Of a stretch of DNA of 19,276 nucleotides, positions 1 through 7,867 are shown piece after piece (position 1 is the stretch's first letter; the number at the start of each line of letters is the position of its first letter). Origin of the DNA: Oligoflexales bacterium (GTDB lineage: Bacteria > Bdellovibrionota > Oligoflexia > Oligoflexales > Oligoflexaceae); contig JADFZC010000012.1 of NCBI GenBank assembly GCA_015232735.1, forward strand, positions 1-19,276, in the 5' to 3' direction. A program made the position numbers and the translations under genes. The notes beneath the pieces were generated by a model that was not told the origin of the DNA, made no database searches, and saw only the letters and a program-made list of their open reading frames with translations.

Positions 1-350
1 TATGAGAGGTAAACTAGCCAATTCATTGGAATGTTATAGGTAAAAAGCGGTCCGGAAGACAATCTGTAATATGACAAGCCCTTATGACTTGCTCCACTGC
101 CCCAGCTTTGAACCCCGACTTCCAGTTCAGAATTTATTGATTTGGTTAAATCAAATATGACTATTGATCCACCTGAATTTTTAAATCCCGTTGAAGAATC
201 ATTCTCAATAGAAAAGCCTATATGCGCTTTTGATTTAATTCCAGTTTTGTTATTAATAATAAAATTATTATCGTTTGAATAGGCGGTAATGGAGATAATA
301 AAAATTGAAGTTGTCAGGACAAAATTGATGTTATTATTATCAAAAGACAT
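1..350 (-). CDS. Probable outer-membrane beta-barrel protein, N-terminal part (runs off the window)
   Basis: An open frame reads leftward from an ATG at 350 to the window edge (116 codons). Residues about 8-23 form a hydrophobic stretch (FVLTTSIFIISITAYS) followed by a polar N/D segment, which looks like a Sec signal peptide with cleavage near AYS-ND. After it, short alternating hydrophobic and polar stretches with many Gly, Ser, Asn and aromatic residues (for example GFSIEND, SIVIFDL, ELEVGVQSW) look like beta strands of an outer-membrane barrel. An in-frame ATG at 365 is an alternative start; GGGA lies about 10 nt before the 350 start. It lies downstream of the ribosomal operon on the same strand, separated by a hairpin at 489-520. 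I do not recognise the family and the C-terminus is missing, so the function is unknown. Confidence 0.6.
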   Translation of the reverse strand, partial: MSFDNNNINFVLTTSIFIISITAYSNDNNFIINNKTGIKSKAHIGFSIENDSSTGFKNSGGSIVIFDLTKSINSELEVGVQSWGSGASHKGLSYYRLSSGPLFTYNIPMNWLVYLS

Positions 351-488
351 TTGGTTTATTCCCATACGACCGTGATTGGCTGCATAAAGTAAATCGGTAT
401 GTCAAAATGTTTATTTAGTGATAAATTTGCCTATTTCAATCACAGCAACATGGACAGGAAGCAAAAACAGGTTGGAAAACTCTTTATG

Positions 489-520
489 GACAAGTGCATA
501 CATCGTTGTATTCACTTGTC
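489..520 (-). terminator. Stem-loop directly after the small bTHX-like gene
   Basis: Perfect 8-bp arms (GACAAGTG / CACTTGTC) enclose a second 4-bp pairing (ATAC/GTAT) and a 6-nt loop. The structure starts immediately after the stop codon at 521-523. On the minus strand it is followed by CATAAAGAGTTTTCC rather than a clean T-run, so it may be an imperfect terminator or a 3'-end stabilising hairpin for the rpsR-rpmB transcript. Confidence 0.45.
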
Positions 521-622
521 TTACTTAGCTTTATTAATCTTTTTCTTTAATCTGATCTTGTGTTTTTTTCTTGATTTAACTCTTTTCATTTTTCGTGTAC
601 GGCGATTGTCTCCTCGGCCCAT
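521..622 (-). CDS. Small basic ribosomal-type protein, bTHX-like (33 aa)
   Basis: A 33-codon frame begins with ATG at 622 and ends with TAA at 521-523. The product starts MGRGDNRRTRKMKR and is 17 of 33 Lys or Arg, with no acidic residue except D5. The start MGRGD/MGKGD followed by a basic xxTRx stretch is the hallmark of the small 30S protein bTHX. The later bTHX motif (GK...GSYG/GTYG) is not present, and the tail (KKHKIRLKKKINK) also recalls the basic AURKAIP1/COX24 (mS38) domain. A strong ribosome-binding site (AGGTGG at 628-633, 5 nt before the ATG) and its place 29 nt after rpmB in a ribosomal operon support a real gene. I infer an rRNA-binding subunit or a ribosome-associated peptide. 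The opposite-strand frame here is its shadow. Confidence 0.75.
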   Translation of the reverse strand: MGRGDNRRTRKMKRVKSRKKHKIRLKKKINKAK

Positions 623-651
623 TTATTCCACCTTTCTTATTTTTTAGAGGA

Positions 652-882
652 TTAGACCAGTTTAATACCGGCTTTCTTCGCATAAACGTCAAGACCAAGT
701 TTGTCAATTGTTCGTATGGCAGATGTACTTACCTTCAAAGAAACGAACCTTCCAAGCTCAGCTGACCAGAAACGTTTTTTTTGCAGGTTTGGATAAAATT
801 TGTGCTTGGTTCTTCTATTTGAGTGGGAAACTCTGTTTCCGCTTAGAACTCCTTTGCCGGTTAATTCACAATATCTAGACAT
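652..882 (-). CDS. rpmB: Large-subunit ribosomal protein bL28
   Basis: 76-residue protein with the full bL28 pattern: N-terminal CELTGKG, then [21 protein letters not shown], the [26 protein letters not shown] core, and a basic tail. Length is normal for the family. It has only one Cys (residue 5), so it is the zinc-free type. Its ATG at 880-882 lies inside the end of rpsR (8-nt overlap, AATGTCTAG), implying translational coupling. bL28 binds 23S rRNA in the large subunit. The gene is followed after 29 nt by the bTHX-like small gene. Confidence 0.96.
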   Translation of the reverse strand: MSRYCELTGKGVLSGNRVSHSNRRTKHKFYPNLQKKRFWSAELGRFVSLKVSTSAIRTIDKLGLDVYAKKAGIKLV

Positions 883-1279
883 TTTTGCCTTCCTTTTCCG
901 CTAAAGCTTGAGTTGTGCTATTTTCTTCGTTTTGCTTGCTGTGTGTTCTATCTTTGTTTCTGTCAAATTTTGAACCACTCCTCGATGTTCCCATGGATGA
1001 AGTTGCTATTGCAGACATCTCAGCAGCAAAATTTCTCTCGGTTCTGTGCGATAGGCAGAAAGGCAATAATGCCAAGTATCTAGCTCTCTTAACAGCTTTG
1101 CAGATCGCTCTCTGCTGGGATGCCGTTGCTCCTGATATCCTTCTTGGGATAATTTTGCCTCTATCAGTGATGAATCGTTTCAGCATATCTGGATTTTTGT
1201 AATCAATTGCAATAGTTGGGTCAAGAGCACGCTTTCGGCGGAACATGACACGACGTTTTTTTCTTTGGGTAACCACCAT
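875..1279 (-). CDS. rpsR: Small-subunit ribosomal protein bS18 with long C-terminal extension
   Basis: The first ~75 residues are a normal bS18: basic N-terminus ([12 protein letters not shown]), [26 protein letters not shown] and the rRNA-binding stretch [19 protein letters not shown]. Family members usually end about here. This protein continues for ~58 residues (about 76-134) with a low-complexity tail rich in Ser, Thr, Lys, Glu and Gln (for example [21 protein letters not shown]). The start is supported by GGAG 6 nt upstream of the ATG. The tail spans the DNA up to and over the rpmB start, with an 8-nt overlap. rpsR is not beside rpsF or rplI here, as it is in many bacteria, but is paired with rpmB. 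The tail could be a lineage-specific addition, or the result of stop-codon loss that fused rpsR into the former intergenic spacer. Confidence 0.93.
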   Translation of the reverse strand: MVVTQRKKRRVMFRRKRALDPTIAIDYKNPDMLKRFITDRGKIIPRRISGATASQQRAICKAVKRARYLALLPFCLSHRTERNFAAEMSAIATSSMGTSRSGSKFDRNKDRTHSKQNEENSTTQALAEKEGKNV

Positions 1280-1326
1280 GAAATCTCCAGTTTTTGATGC
1301 CCCGGAAGTAACTAGAATAACAGCTT

Positions 1327-1354
1327 AAAATACTAAACTGTTCATTACTGACAA
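1327..1354 (-). promoter_or_regulatory. Candidate sigma-70 promoter for rpsR-rpmB
   Basis: On the minus strand TTGTCA (1349-1354) is separated by 16 nt from TATTTT (1327-1332). A start of transcription near 1320 would leave a ~40-nt leader containing the GGAG ribosome-binding site. The rest of the 1280-1570 gap shows no gene; on the plus strand TATAAA at 1537-1542 is a possible -10 box for priA, without a good -35. Confidence 0.4.
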
Positions 1355-1570
1355 CTCCAAAGTAAACTCAACCCTTTAAACCTATATGTAGAGCAATCAA
1401 AGAGCATCTGTTATAAAAGGGTTCTAAAAGTTAACTTATTAAGAAAATATGTGCAAGCAAATAAGATATGCAATAAATGAAGAGAAATTTACTGGTTTTA
1501 GCTAAAAATATTTCATTTTAGTCGGACCCGTTGTGTTATAAATCAATTCCTTATTTGTTGGGATTATTAT

Positions 1571-3901
1571 ATGGCGAGTAGTTATGAATCGGAGATTGTC
1601 CAGTTGGAAGTGGCGATTCCTGTCCCGGTTCATAATACATTCAGTTATTCTTATCATGACATTTTGAGACCTGGTACGAGAGTTCTCGTTCCCTTTAATT
1701 CGCGAAAAATAGTAGGGACTGTTCTTTTCTGCGGCAAGGAAAAAGGGGATCAAAAAAGAGCATATGATCTAAAAAGTATTTTTGAAGTTCTTGATGAGGA
1801 GCCTGTTTACTCAAAGGTGATGCTGGATTTGGCAAGGTGGATGAGTGAATATTATTTTTGTCCGATAGGGGAAGTTTTAAGGTCCATGCTCCCCTTGGGG
1901 ACGAAAAAAATCAGACATGTCTCTTATGCCCTCACTGAAAAGGGAAGGGAAAGGCTTAATTTAATAGGGCCAGATTTGGAACGGGACATACTTGGGGATT
2001 TATTCAAGGTAAAGAATTCTTTATCGGAAGCCAGTATCAGGAGAAAAATTGACAGGATCGTATCGGAAAATGATTTTAATAAAGAAAATGTGCTGGAGAG
2101 ATATATTAAATGTGGATTGATTAATAAAAAAAGGATGGTTGAGAATAAAGCAAGAGAGGTGAAATCAAGAAAAAGCATTAAATTTGATCTAGAAAAAAAT
2201 CAAATGCTTGTCTTAACAGAGGTTCAATCAAATGTTCTAAAGAATATTATTGACTTGGGTTTAAATGCTAAGTGCATTCTAAAACCTTTGTTGCTTTTGG
2301 GAATAACGGGATCAGGTAAGACAGAAATATATCTTCAGGCGATAGCGGCAGTTTTTGAAAGATTTGCAGATTCCCAGATTTTAATGATGGTTCCTGAAAT
2401 TTCACTGACTCCCCAGATGACGAGGGTGTTTGAATCACGTTTTCCGGGCATGGTTTCAGTGGTACATTCGGCATTAACGGATACCAAAAGATGGGGTAGG
2501 CTTAATGATATAAGGAATGGTGAAAAGAGAATACTTATTGGTCCAAGATCTTCGGTTTTCGCTCCTTTCAAGCATCTTAAACTCATAATTGTCGATGAAG
2601 AACACGATCAAAGCTATAAACAAAATAATGGATTTGCCTATAATGGCAGGGATATCGCCGTACTTAGGGGGGGGATGGAAAAGGCATGTGTAGTGCTGGG
2701 AAGTGCTACGCCCTCGATGGAGTCCTATCAAAATGCACTATCTGGACGATATCATTTGCTTGAACTGCCAGAGCGTGTTCTTGGCCGACCTCTTCCCAAA
2801 GTTGATATTATAAATTCAGATCCTTCATTGTATGCAAGAAGGTTTATCGGTAATAAAAAATTGAGCGGCGCTGAAAAGGATTCATCAGTGGATTTGCCGA
2901 TAAGTAATAAAATTCTTGATGCACTGGAGAAAAATTTCAATATGGGATTGCAGTCAATAGTTATTGTCAACCGCAGGGGTTATGCCTATTATTTATATTC
3001 AGTTGACAAGAAGCAGGCTATTAATTGCCCATATTGCAGCATTAGTTTGACGGTCCATTCGAAAAGTACTTTGTTGAGATGTCATTATTGTGATTACTGT
3101 GTGTCTCTTCAGAAAATTGTGGAGGAACGCTCAAACGAACGTTTTATTACAGTTGGATATGGTAGTCAACAGATGGAAGATTTCTTAAAATCAAGGTTGC
3201 CTGCTGCCAATATAGTAAGAGTAGATTCCGATTCTATTTCAAAGAAGGATGCATTGACTACAGCTCTTGAACAGTTCTCAAAGGGGGAAATAGATATTCT
3301 TGTCGGGACACAGATACTGGCAAAGGGACACGATTTTCCGAGGGTGACTTTAATCGTAATGATTGAGGTGGACCAGATTCTTAACCTTCCGGATTTCAGA
3401 TCGGGAGAGAGAGCCTTCCAGCTTATGGTTCAAGCTTCAGGAAGAGCCGGAAGAGCTGAAGTGCCAGGTGTGGTTTTGGTTCAGACATTCAGGCCAGATC
3501 ATTTTGTAATTAGGTCTGGCGTGGAACAGAATTTTCATGAGTTTGCCACATATGAGTTGAATTTTAGGAGAGTGAATAAATATCCACCTTTTTCAAAATT
3601 GGTTGCTATTGAAGTTAGTTCAGAGAATAAAAGTGTTCTGGAAGAGTTCATGCATGGGGTTGATGATTGGTCAAGAAGTTTTAGAAAGGCCTTTTCCAGT
3701 AACGGCAAAATAAAATTGCTTGGCCCATCAATTCCCCCCATTGAATATATTCGTAACAGACATAGACGTTCTATTTTGATACTTTCAGAAAATTATAAAA
3801 GTCTCTGGGGGATAACAAAAAAATTTCTCGATATATTTAATACGGGGATTTCAAAAGATATCAGAATAAATGTCGACGTAGACCCGCAAAGCTTGCTATG
3901 A
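1571..3901 (+). CDS. priA: Primosomal replication-restart helicase PriA
   Basis: 776-residue PriA, close to the family's usual ~730-820. The helicase binds stalled forks and reloads the replicative helicase. Order of domains: 3'-DNA-binding domain (about 1-105, VPFNSRKIVGTVL), winged-helix region with a basic charged linker (about 110-215), helicase lobe 1 with Walker A GITGSGKT (244-251) and Walker B DEEH (342-345), then the cysteine region and helicase lobe 2 (VNRRGYA, GTQILAKGHDFP, QASGRAGRAEVPG). Most PriA proteins carry eight Cys in four CxxC pairs. Here only the two inner pairs remain (CPYC 486-489, CHYC 504-507, plus C510). The first pair is replaced by LYSVDKKQAIN and the last by IVEERSNERF. 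The start is supported by GGGA 7 nt upstream. It ends 20 nt from a convergent tRNA gene. Identity is certain; the altered zinc region is the odd point. Confidence 0.96.
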   Translation: MASSYESEIVQLEVAIPVPVHNTFSYSYHDILRPGTRVLVPFNSRKIVGTVLFCGKEKGDQKRAYDLKSIFEVLDEEPVYSKVMLDLARWMSEYYFCPIGEVLRSMLPLGTKKIRHVSYALTEKGRERLNLIGPDLERDILGDLFKVKNSLSEASIRRKIDRIVSENDFNKENVLERYIKCGLINKKRMVENKAREVKSRKSIKFDLEKNQMLVLTEVQSNVLKNIIDLGLNAKCILKPLLLLGITGSGKTEIYLQAIAAVFERFADSQILMMVPEISLTPQMTRVFESRFPGMVSVVHSALTDTKRWGRLNDIRNGEKRILIGPRSSVFAPFKHLKLIIVDEEHDQSYKQNNGFAYNGRDIAVLRGGMEKACVVLGSATPSMESYQNALSGRYHLLELPERVLGRPLPKVDIINSDPSLYARRFIGNKKLSGAEKDSSVDLPISNKILDALEKNFNMGLQSIVIVNRRGYAYYLYSVDKKQAINCPYCSISLTVHSKSTLLRCHYCDYCVSLQKIVEERSNERFITVGYGSQQMEDFLKSRLPAANIVRVDSDSISKKDALTTALEQFSKGEIDILVGTQILAKGHDFPRVTLIVMIEVDQILNLPDFRSGERAFQLMVQASGRAGRAEVPGVVLVQTFRPDHFVIRSGVEQNFHEFATYELNFRRVNKYPPFSKLVAIEVSSENKSVLEEFMHGVDDWSRSFRKAFSSNGKIKLLGPSIPPIEYIRNRHRRSILILSENYKSLWGITKKFLDIFNTGISKDIRINVDVDPQSLL

Positions 3902-3920
3902 GAAATAAATAAAAATTAAT

Positions 3921-3996
<76 letters not shown>

Positions 3997-4017
3997 ATGC
4001 TGTTTTTCGTAAACTCT

Positions 4018-4046
4018 TTGGTACATGAATTGATTTTAACTGTCAA
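4018..4046 (-). promoter_or_regulatory. Candidate promoter of tRNA-Asn
   Basis: A perfect -35 box TTGACA (4041-4046, minus strand) is followed after 17 nt by TACCAA (4018-4023), a weak -10, about 21 nt before the tRNA 5' end. It lies just past the response-regulator gene, so tRNA-Asn can be transcribed independently of it. Confidence 0.4.
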
Positions 4047-4049
4047 GAA

Positions 4050-4086
4050 AATAAAAAGCCTAATTACTCAGAATTAATAAGGGCTT
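4050..4086 (-). terminator. Weak terminator after the response regulator
   Basis: On the minus strand AAAGCC and GGCTTT (6-bp arms, ~20-nt loop) are followed by TTATTTTC. The upstream arm lies in the last codons of the response-regulator gene. The stem is short, so the call is tentative. Confidence 0.35.
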
Positions 4087-4573
4087 TACTGACGGCGGAG
4101 GTTATCATTTCTATCTTGAAAGGCTTGCTGATGTAGTCATCACAACCCACTGCGAATCCTCTTTTGATATTCTCAGCATCTTTTTGATTTGAAACAAGTA
4201 TTAGGGGAACTTTTTTGAAATTTATGTCCTTTTTTAAAATTTCGCACAGTTCGTAGCCATTAACCCATGGCAGGTTTACATCGAGCAGGATCAGATCGAG
4301 TTTGTTGGTTTCGAGAACTTTGGACAGCTCCATTCCGTCCTCCGCCAGAAGAACATTATATCCTTCAGCTTCAAGTATTCTCTTCATCGCATTTCTCATT
4401 ATCTCGTCATCATCTACAACGAGTATCACCTGTTTCTTTTTATCGCATATCACCTCGCGGTAAGCATTTAAGTTTACAATTGGAGCACTTGCAATTTTTT
4501 TTCTTTTCAACGCATTAACTCGCTGTTGAAGAGAGCAATTTTTTAATTGTCTGATTTTGTTCTTATCTGCCAT
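4064..4573 (-). CDS. Single-domain response regulator (CheY-like receiver)
   Basis: 169-residue protein. Residues 1-47 are a basic, non-conserved leader (KNKIRQLKNC, ALKRKKIAS). Residues 48-167 form a complete receiver domain: acidic pocket DDD 54-56, phospho-acceptor D98 (LILLDVNLP), Ser at 128 in the Thr/Ser position (LILVSNQ), and the invariant Lys in SKPF (K150). No output domain follows, so it should act by protein-protein contact or as a phospho-relay. I chose the ATG at 4573 because AAGGA lies 8 nt upstream and the frame's further upstream part (to 4687) is hydrophobic, Cys-containing non-domain sequence across the probable promoter. It is divergent from the aroB-like gene. The histidine kinase that begins at 18960 is too far away to be assigned as partner. 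Confidence 0.88.
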   Translation of the reverse strand: MADKNKIRQLKNCSLQQRVNALKRKKIASAPIVNLNAYREVICDKKKQVILVVDDDEIMRNAMKRILEAEGYNVLLAEDGMELSKVLETNKLDLILLDVNLPWVNGYELCEILKKDINFKKVPLILVSNQKDAENIKRGFAVGCDDYISKPFKIEMITSAVSKALINSE

Positions 4574-4590
4574 GCTCCATGTCCTTTTCC

Positions 4591-4620
4591 GTATCTTAAC
4601 AAAAAGATATGCTAAGATAC
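4591..4620. promoter_or_regulatory. Inverted repeat upstream of the response regulator (possible operator)
   Basis: Perfect 8-bp arms GTATCTTA (4591-4598) and TAAGATAC (4613-4620) are separated by 14 nt and begin 18 nt before the response-regulator ATG. Arm spacing (22 bp centre to centre) suits a dimeric DNA-binding protein; a leader RNA hairpin is the other reading. Confidence 0.4.
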
Positions 4621-4686
4621 CTATGTTATTAATATCGACAGATATAATTAATACTTGAGGGGAACACCTGCAGAATATGAAATGCA

Positions 4687-4715
4687 TTGATATTATCTTG
4701 AATATATTGGATAAA
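4687..4715 (+). promoter_or_regulatory. Candidate promoter of the aroB-like/murJ operon
   Basis: TTGATA (4687-4692), a 17-nt spacer, then GATAAA (4710-4715). A 10-bp direct repeat TATTGGATAA occurs at 4705-4714, overlapping the -10, and again at 4721-4730, near the expected transcription start, so a repeat-binding regulator is possible. Confidence 0.4.
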
Positions 4716-4772
4716 TAACCTATTGGATAATAAGTTCATAGTTTTGAGGGTTGCTTTTGGTCAGAGGTTGTG

Positions 4773-6182
4773 ATGTCTGGACAACTTAATGTTTCATGGG
4801 AAATTAAAATTCCATTTTTAGAACCTGATGGTTGGTATTTCTGGTCGTCAGATATACTTGGGGATGAGAGAAATAATGGTTTATCTTCGGTAGAGGAATC
4901 TGCTGGACTTTCGATGGGAACTGAAAGGGTACTCAGAAGGGCGTTTGAACTCAGTCTTAATAGGCATATGGGATGGGATCTATCAAAATTGACAAGTTTG
5001 GAAGATGCCTTTATCGATGCATCAAGAATTTTTAAACGAGGAGTTGCCTGCAGGAAAAAGAATGGGGAGATTATTTCATCAAAAAAAAATGGATCGTATG
5101 ATGTTGTCCTCTATGATGAAGATATCAGAGGTCTCAATAGATACCTAGATTCAACGTCATTTGTGATAGCCGACAGAAAAGTATGGGATATTTGGGGAGA
5201 TAAAATAAGTTCAAGGGAGGTGTTTCTTTTTTCTTTTGATGAAAACAGCAAGATATTATCCTCCATAGAGGGACTTGTTTCGACTTGGAAAGGTAGTGGC
5301 AGAAAAGCGAACTGGATAATAATTGGGGGTGGGGTTATTTCGGATATGGCCGCTTTTGCCGCTGACCTTTGTGGTTGTTCATTTGTTTTGGTTCCAACAA
5401 CATTATTATCAATTGTGGATGCCTGCGTGGGAGGAAAGACGGGTGTCAATTATCCACCGTATGGTAAAAATCAGATTGGATCTTTTGCTTTCCCGAAGAA
5501 AGTAGTTGTATATTCCGAATGGCTGTCATCGCTTGATGCCCGGCTAATAAGGGCGGGGGCATCTGAGTGTTATAAGCATGCGATGCTTATAGGCGATAGG
5601 AATTTGATGAAAAAGATTACAGATGCGATACACGACAGGGGGTATCGATCCTTTGGCAGTATTCTTAAAGATCTTATTAATGTAAAAGTTTCGATTATTG
5701 AGAAGGATTCGACTGAATCCGGTCAAAGAGCCACTTTAAATCTTGGACATACTCTTGCGCATGCGCTTGAGGGGATTTCTCAATCGGAAAATACCGGGGA
5801 AAAGGTCATCCTCCATGGAGAAGCTGTCAATATCGGATTGGCTTTCTCTTCAATATTAAGCTGGAAATTATCCTATTTCACTGAAATGGATGTTTCTTAT
5901 ATTATTGGATTATTGAAATCAGCAGGGTCTTTGATGACAAAAAAAGAACTTATTGAGCATCTAGGGTTGGAAGATTTATTAAGTGAAGATTTTTGGCGTC
6001 GTATGATGAAGTTTTTCTTCATGGATAAGAAAGCGACTGATTGTCTCGGAAATGATACAAGGTGGGTTATCCTAAAGTCGTTCGGGATACCGTTCTGTTC
6101 GGAAAAAGGTCAATATACTATCAGTGTCAAGGAAGATCTATTAAAAGAAAGCTGGTCCTACCTTTGCAGCATTTTAGGCTAA
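4773..6182 (+). CDS. aroB: 3-dehydroquinate synthase (AroB-like) with N-terminal extension
   Basis: 469-residue protein; ordinary AroB is ~350-370. From about residue 108 it is a clear dehydroquinate synthase, the second step of the shikimate pathway (DAHP to 3-dehydroquinate, NAD and Zn dependent). Seen: the NAD-binding IIGGGVISDMAAFAAD (~184-198), VPTTLLSIVDACVGGKTGVN, GKNQIGSF, ASECYKHAM (metal ligand E265, K268), NLGHTLAHALE (H326, H330), LHGEAV (H348) and MDKK (~417-420). All metal and catalytic residues are present, but the usual GDLAGF is SDMAAF. Residues 1-107 match nothing I recognise: a Trp-rich start (VSWEIKIPFLEPDGWYFW) and then a predicted helical segment (TERVLRRAFELSLNRHMGWD). 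The ATG at 4773 is chosen over the adjacent GTG at 4770 because GAGG sits 5 nt upstream of it. murJ follows after 35 nt. Confidence 0.88.
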   Translation: MSGQLNVSWEIKIPFLEPDGWYFWSSDILGDERNNGLSSVEESAGLSMGTERVLRRAFELSLNRHMGWDLSKLTSLEDAFIDASRIFKRGVACRKKNGEIISSKKNGSYDVVLYDEDIRGLNRYLDSTSFVIADRKVWDIWGDKISSREVFLFSFDENSKILSSIEGLVSTWKGSGRKANWIIIGGGVISDMAAFAADLCGCSFVLVPTTLLSIVDACVGGKTGVNYPPYGKNQIGSFAFPKKVVVYSEWLSSLDARLIRAGASECYKHAMLIGDRNLMKKITDAIHDRGYRSFGSILKDLINVKVSIIEKDSTESGQRATLNLGHTLAHALEGISQSENTGEKVILHGEAVNIGLAFSSILSWKLSYFTEMDVSYIIGLLKSAGSLMTKKELIEHLGLEDLLSEDFWRRMMKFFFMDKKATDCLGNDTRWVILKSFGIPFCSEKGQYTISVKEDLLKESWSYLCSILG

Positions 6183-6217
6183 AAGCTCTATTCAGACCAT
6201 TATAGGAGATAACTCTT

Positions 6218-7849
6218 TTGTCAGTAGTAAAATCTAGTTTGCTTTTTTCAATGGGTACCTTGATAAGTCGCATTTCTGGATTGATAAGAGATCAGGTGGT
6301 ACTTGCTGTGTTTGGCGCCTCAATATACTTGGATGCTTTTTATGTCGCCTATAGAATACCAAATTTATTAAGGGAGATGGTGGCTGAAGGAGCCATGGGA
6401 AGTGCTTTTACAAAAGTATATAGTTCGCTTTTTGAAGAAGACAGGGAAAGAGCAAAAAAACTGTTGTGGGATTCTCTTTATTTCACTTTCTTGTTATCTC
6501 TTTGTATTTGCGGTATTGGAATTTTGCTGGCCCCCTATCTGGTCAGGGCAATGACTCTCGCCAAGCCTGCCGGGATGCTCAGGGAGGTTTTTTTAAGCAA
6601 TACAACAGGTCTTACCAGGTTGCTTTTCCCATATCTTGGCATGACAATAGTTGGTTCGATTGTCATGGGAGCTTTGCATCAGAGCGGCAGGTTTTTCTTA
6701 AGTGCTATTGCTCCCATTGTTTTCAACATAGGAAATATCATTGGTGCTCTGTTTTTTTCTGAATTGTTGGAAAAGTATCATCCTGAGTGGGTGCAGGATT
6801 TAATTGGAGATCCCAAAATCACTGGTTTGGCCATAGGAGTTCTGGTTGGAGGGATTGGACATTTTTTTTTACAGTTGTGGGGTATTTGGTCTTCGGTATT
6901 TAATGATATTGAGTGGAAGGTTTTTAATATTCCCTGGTCTGAAGACTTAAAAAAAGTTTTGATAATAATGATACCGGCAGCAGTCGCGGCAAGTTCTGGT
7001 CCAATAAATGTATTGATAAATACAAATTTTGCTACCAGTTTGGGAACCGGCGCAGTCACCTGGCTTAATACTGCTTTCAGGTTATTGCAGTTACCGGTAG
7101 GCATATTTGGTGTTGCTGTAGGAGTGGCAGTCCTTCCAAGGCTTGCCAGAGCAATAAAGGAAAAAGACAAGTACAAGATAGATAAAAATGTTTCATTGGT
7201 TTTTCAACAGGCCTGTGAATTTGTATTATGGCTTAATGTGCCATGCATGGTTGTATTATTGGCTAATGACAGAAATGTTATTCAAATTCTTTTTCAATAT
7301 GGAAAATTTTCTCCCTCAGACACTGTAGCAACAGCAAATGCTCTGTTTGCATATAGTTTTGGAATTATCGGCTATGGTCTTATCAAAGTGCTTACTTCAT
7401 TTTATTATGCAGTTGAACGGACAAAATATGCAATGAAGGTATCTATTGTAAGCATAAGTGTAAATTTTATTGGAAACTATGTCTTGGTTAATTCATACGG
7501 CCATATAGGGCTGGCAACAACAGCTTCAATCACGTTGACATTCAACTCCCTGGTGTTGATAGCGGGTTTGAGACGGCATAATCTTCAGATTGAGAGATAT
7601 GAATTGCTAAAGTCAATTTCATGTTTGGTTTGTGCATCGTTATTATCGGTATATTTTCAGAAGATATTGGAACATTGGATCATCTCTTTTTTTAATAAAA
7701 GTTCAGAGGTTTATCCCAAGCCATTGGTTTTTGGTATATTGACGGCTAATTGCCTCATTGTAATGATAGTTTTTGCGGTATTTGCAGGGATCAGAATTAG
7801 AGGTTCAAATATTGATATAAATAGATTTTTTAAATTCAAAAGCAGGTGA
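6218..7849 (+). CDS. murJ: Lipid II flippase MurJ
   Basis: 543-residue polytopic protein of the MVF/MOP superfamily; it moves lipid II across the inner membrane for peptidoglycan synthesis. About 14 hydrophobic segments are visible. The N-terminus (MSVVKSSLLFSMGTLISRISG) aligns without gaps to E. coli MurJ, placing R18, R24, D39 (DAFYVAYRIPNLLR) and R52 at the known functional positions, and EGAMGSAF matches the conserved EGAFSQAF. This supports the TTG start at 6218, which has AGGAG 9 nt upstream. It follows aroB by 35 nt and so is likely co-transcribed. A palindromic element (7868-7985) separates it from the convergent PBP gene. Confidence 0.95.
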   Translation: MSVVKSSLLFSMGTLISRISGLIRDQVVLAVFGASIYLDAFYVAYRIPNLLREMVAEGAMGSAFTKVYSSLFEEDRERAKKLLWDSLYFTFLLSLCICGIGILLAPYLVRAMTLAKPAGMLREVFLSNTTGLTRLLFPYLGMTIVGSIVMGALHQSGRFFLSAIAPIVFNIGNIIGALFFSELLEKYHPEWVQDLIGDPKITGLAIGVLVGGIGHFFLQLWGIWSSVFNDIEWKVFNIPWSEDLKKVLIIMIPAAVAASSGPINVLINTNFATSLGTGAVTWLNTAFRLLQLPVGIFGVAVGVAVLPRLARAIKEKDKYKIDKNVSLVFQQACEFVLWLNVPCMVVLLANDRNVIQILFQYGKFSPSDTVATANALFAYSFGIIGYGLIKVLTSFYYAVERTKYAMKVSIVSISVNFIGNYVLVNSYGHIGLATTASITLTFNSLVLIAGLRRHNLQIERYELLKSISCLVCASLLSVYFQKILEHWIISFFNKSSEVYPKPLVFGILTANCLIVMIVFAVFAGIRIRGSNIDINRFFKFKSR

Positions 7850-7867
7850 GATTTGTAAAGTATAAAA

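Noticed and set aside
399..647. 82-codon plus-strand frame rich in Phe/Leu
   Set aside because: It is the antisense of the bTHX-like gene and its hairpin; the hydrophobic content comes from reading Lys/Arg codons backwards, and there is no ribosome-binding site.
915..1202. 95-codon plus-strand frame opposite rpsR
   Set aside because: Fully antisense to bS18, whose family match is certain.
4574..4687. Longer start of the response regulator at 4687
   Set aside because: The added 38 residues are not receiver-like, cover the promoter and inverted repeat, and the ATG at 4573 has a better ribosome-binding site.
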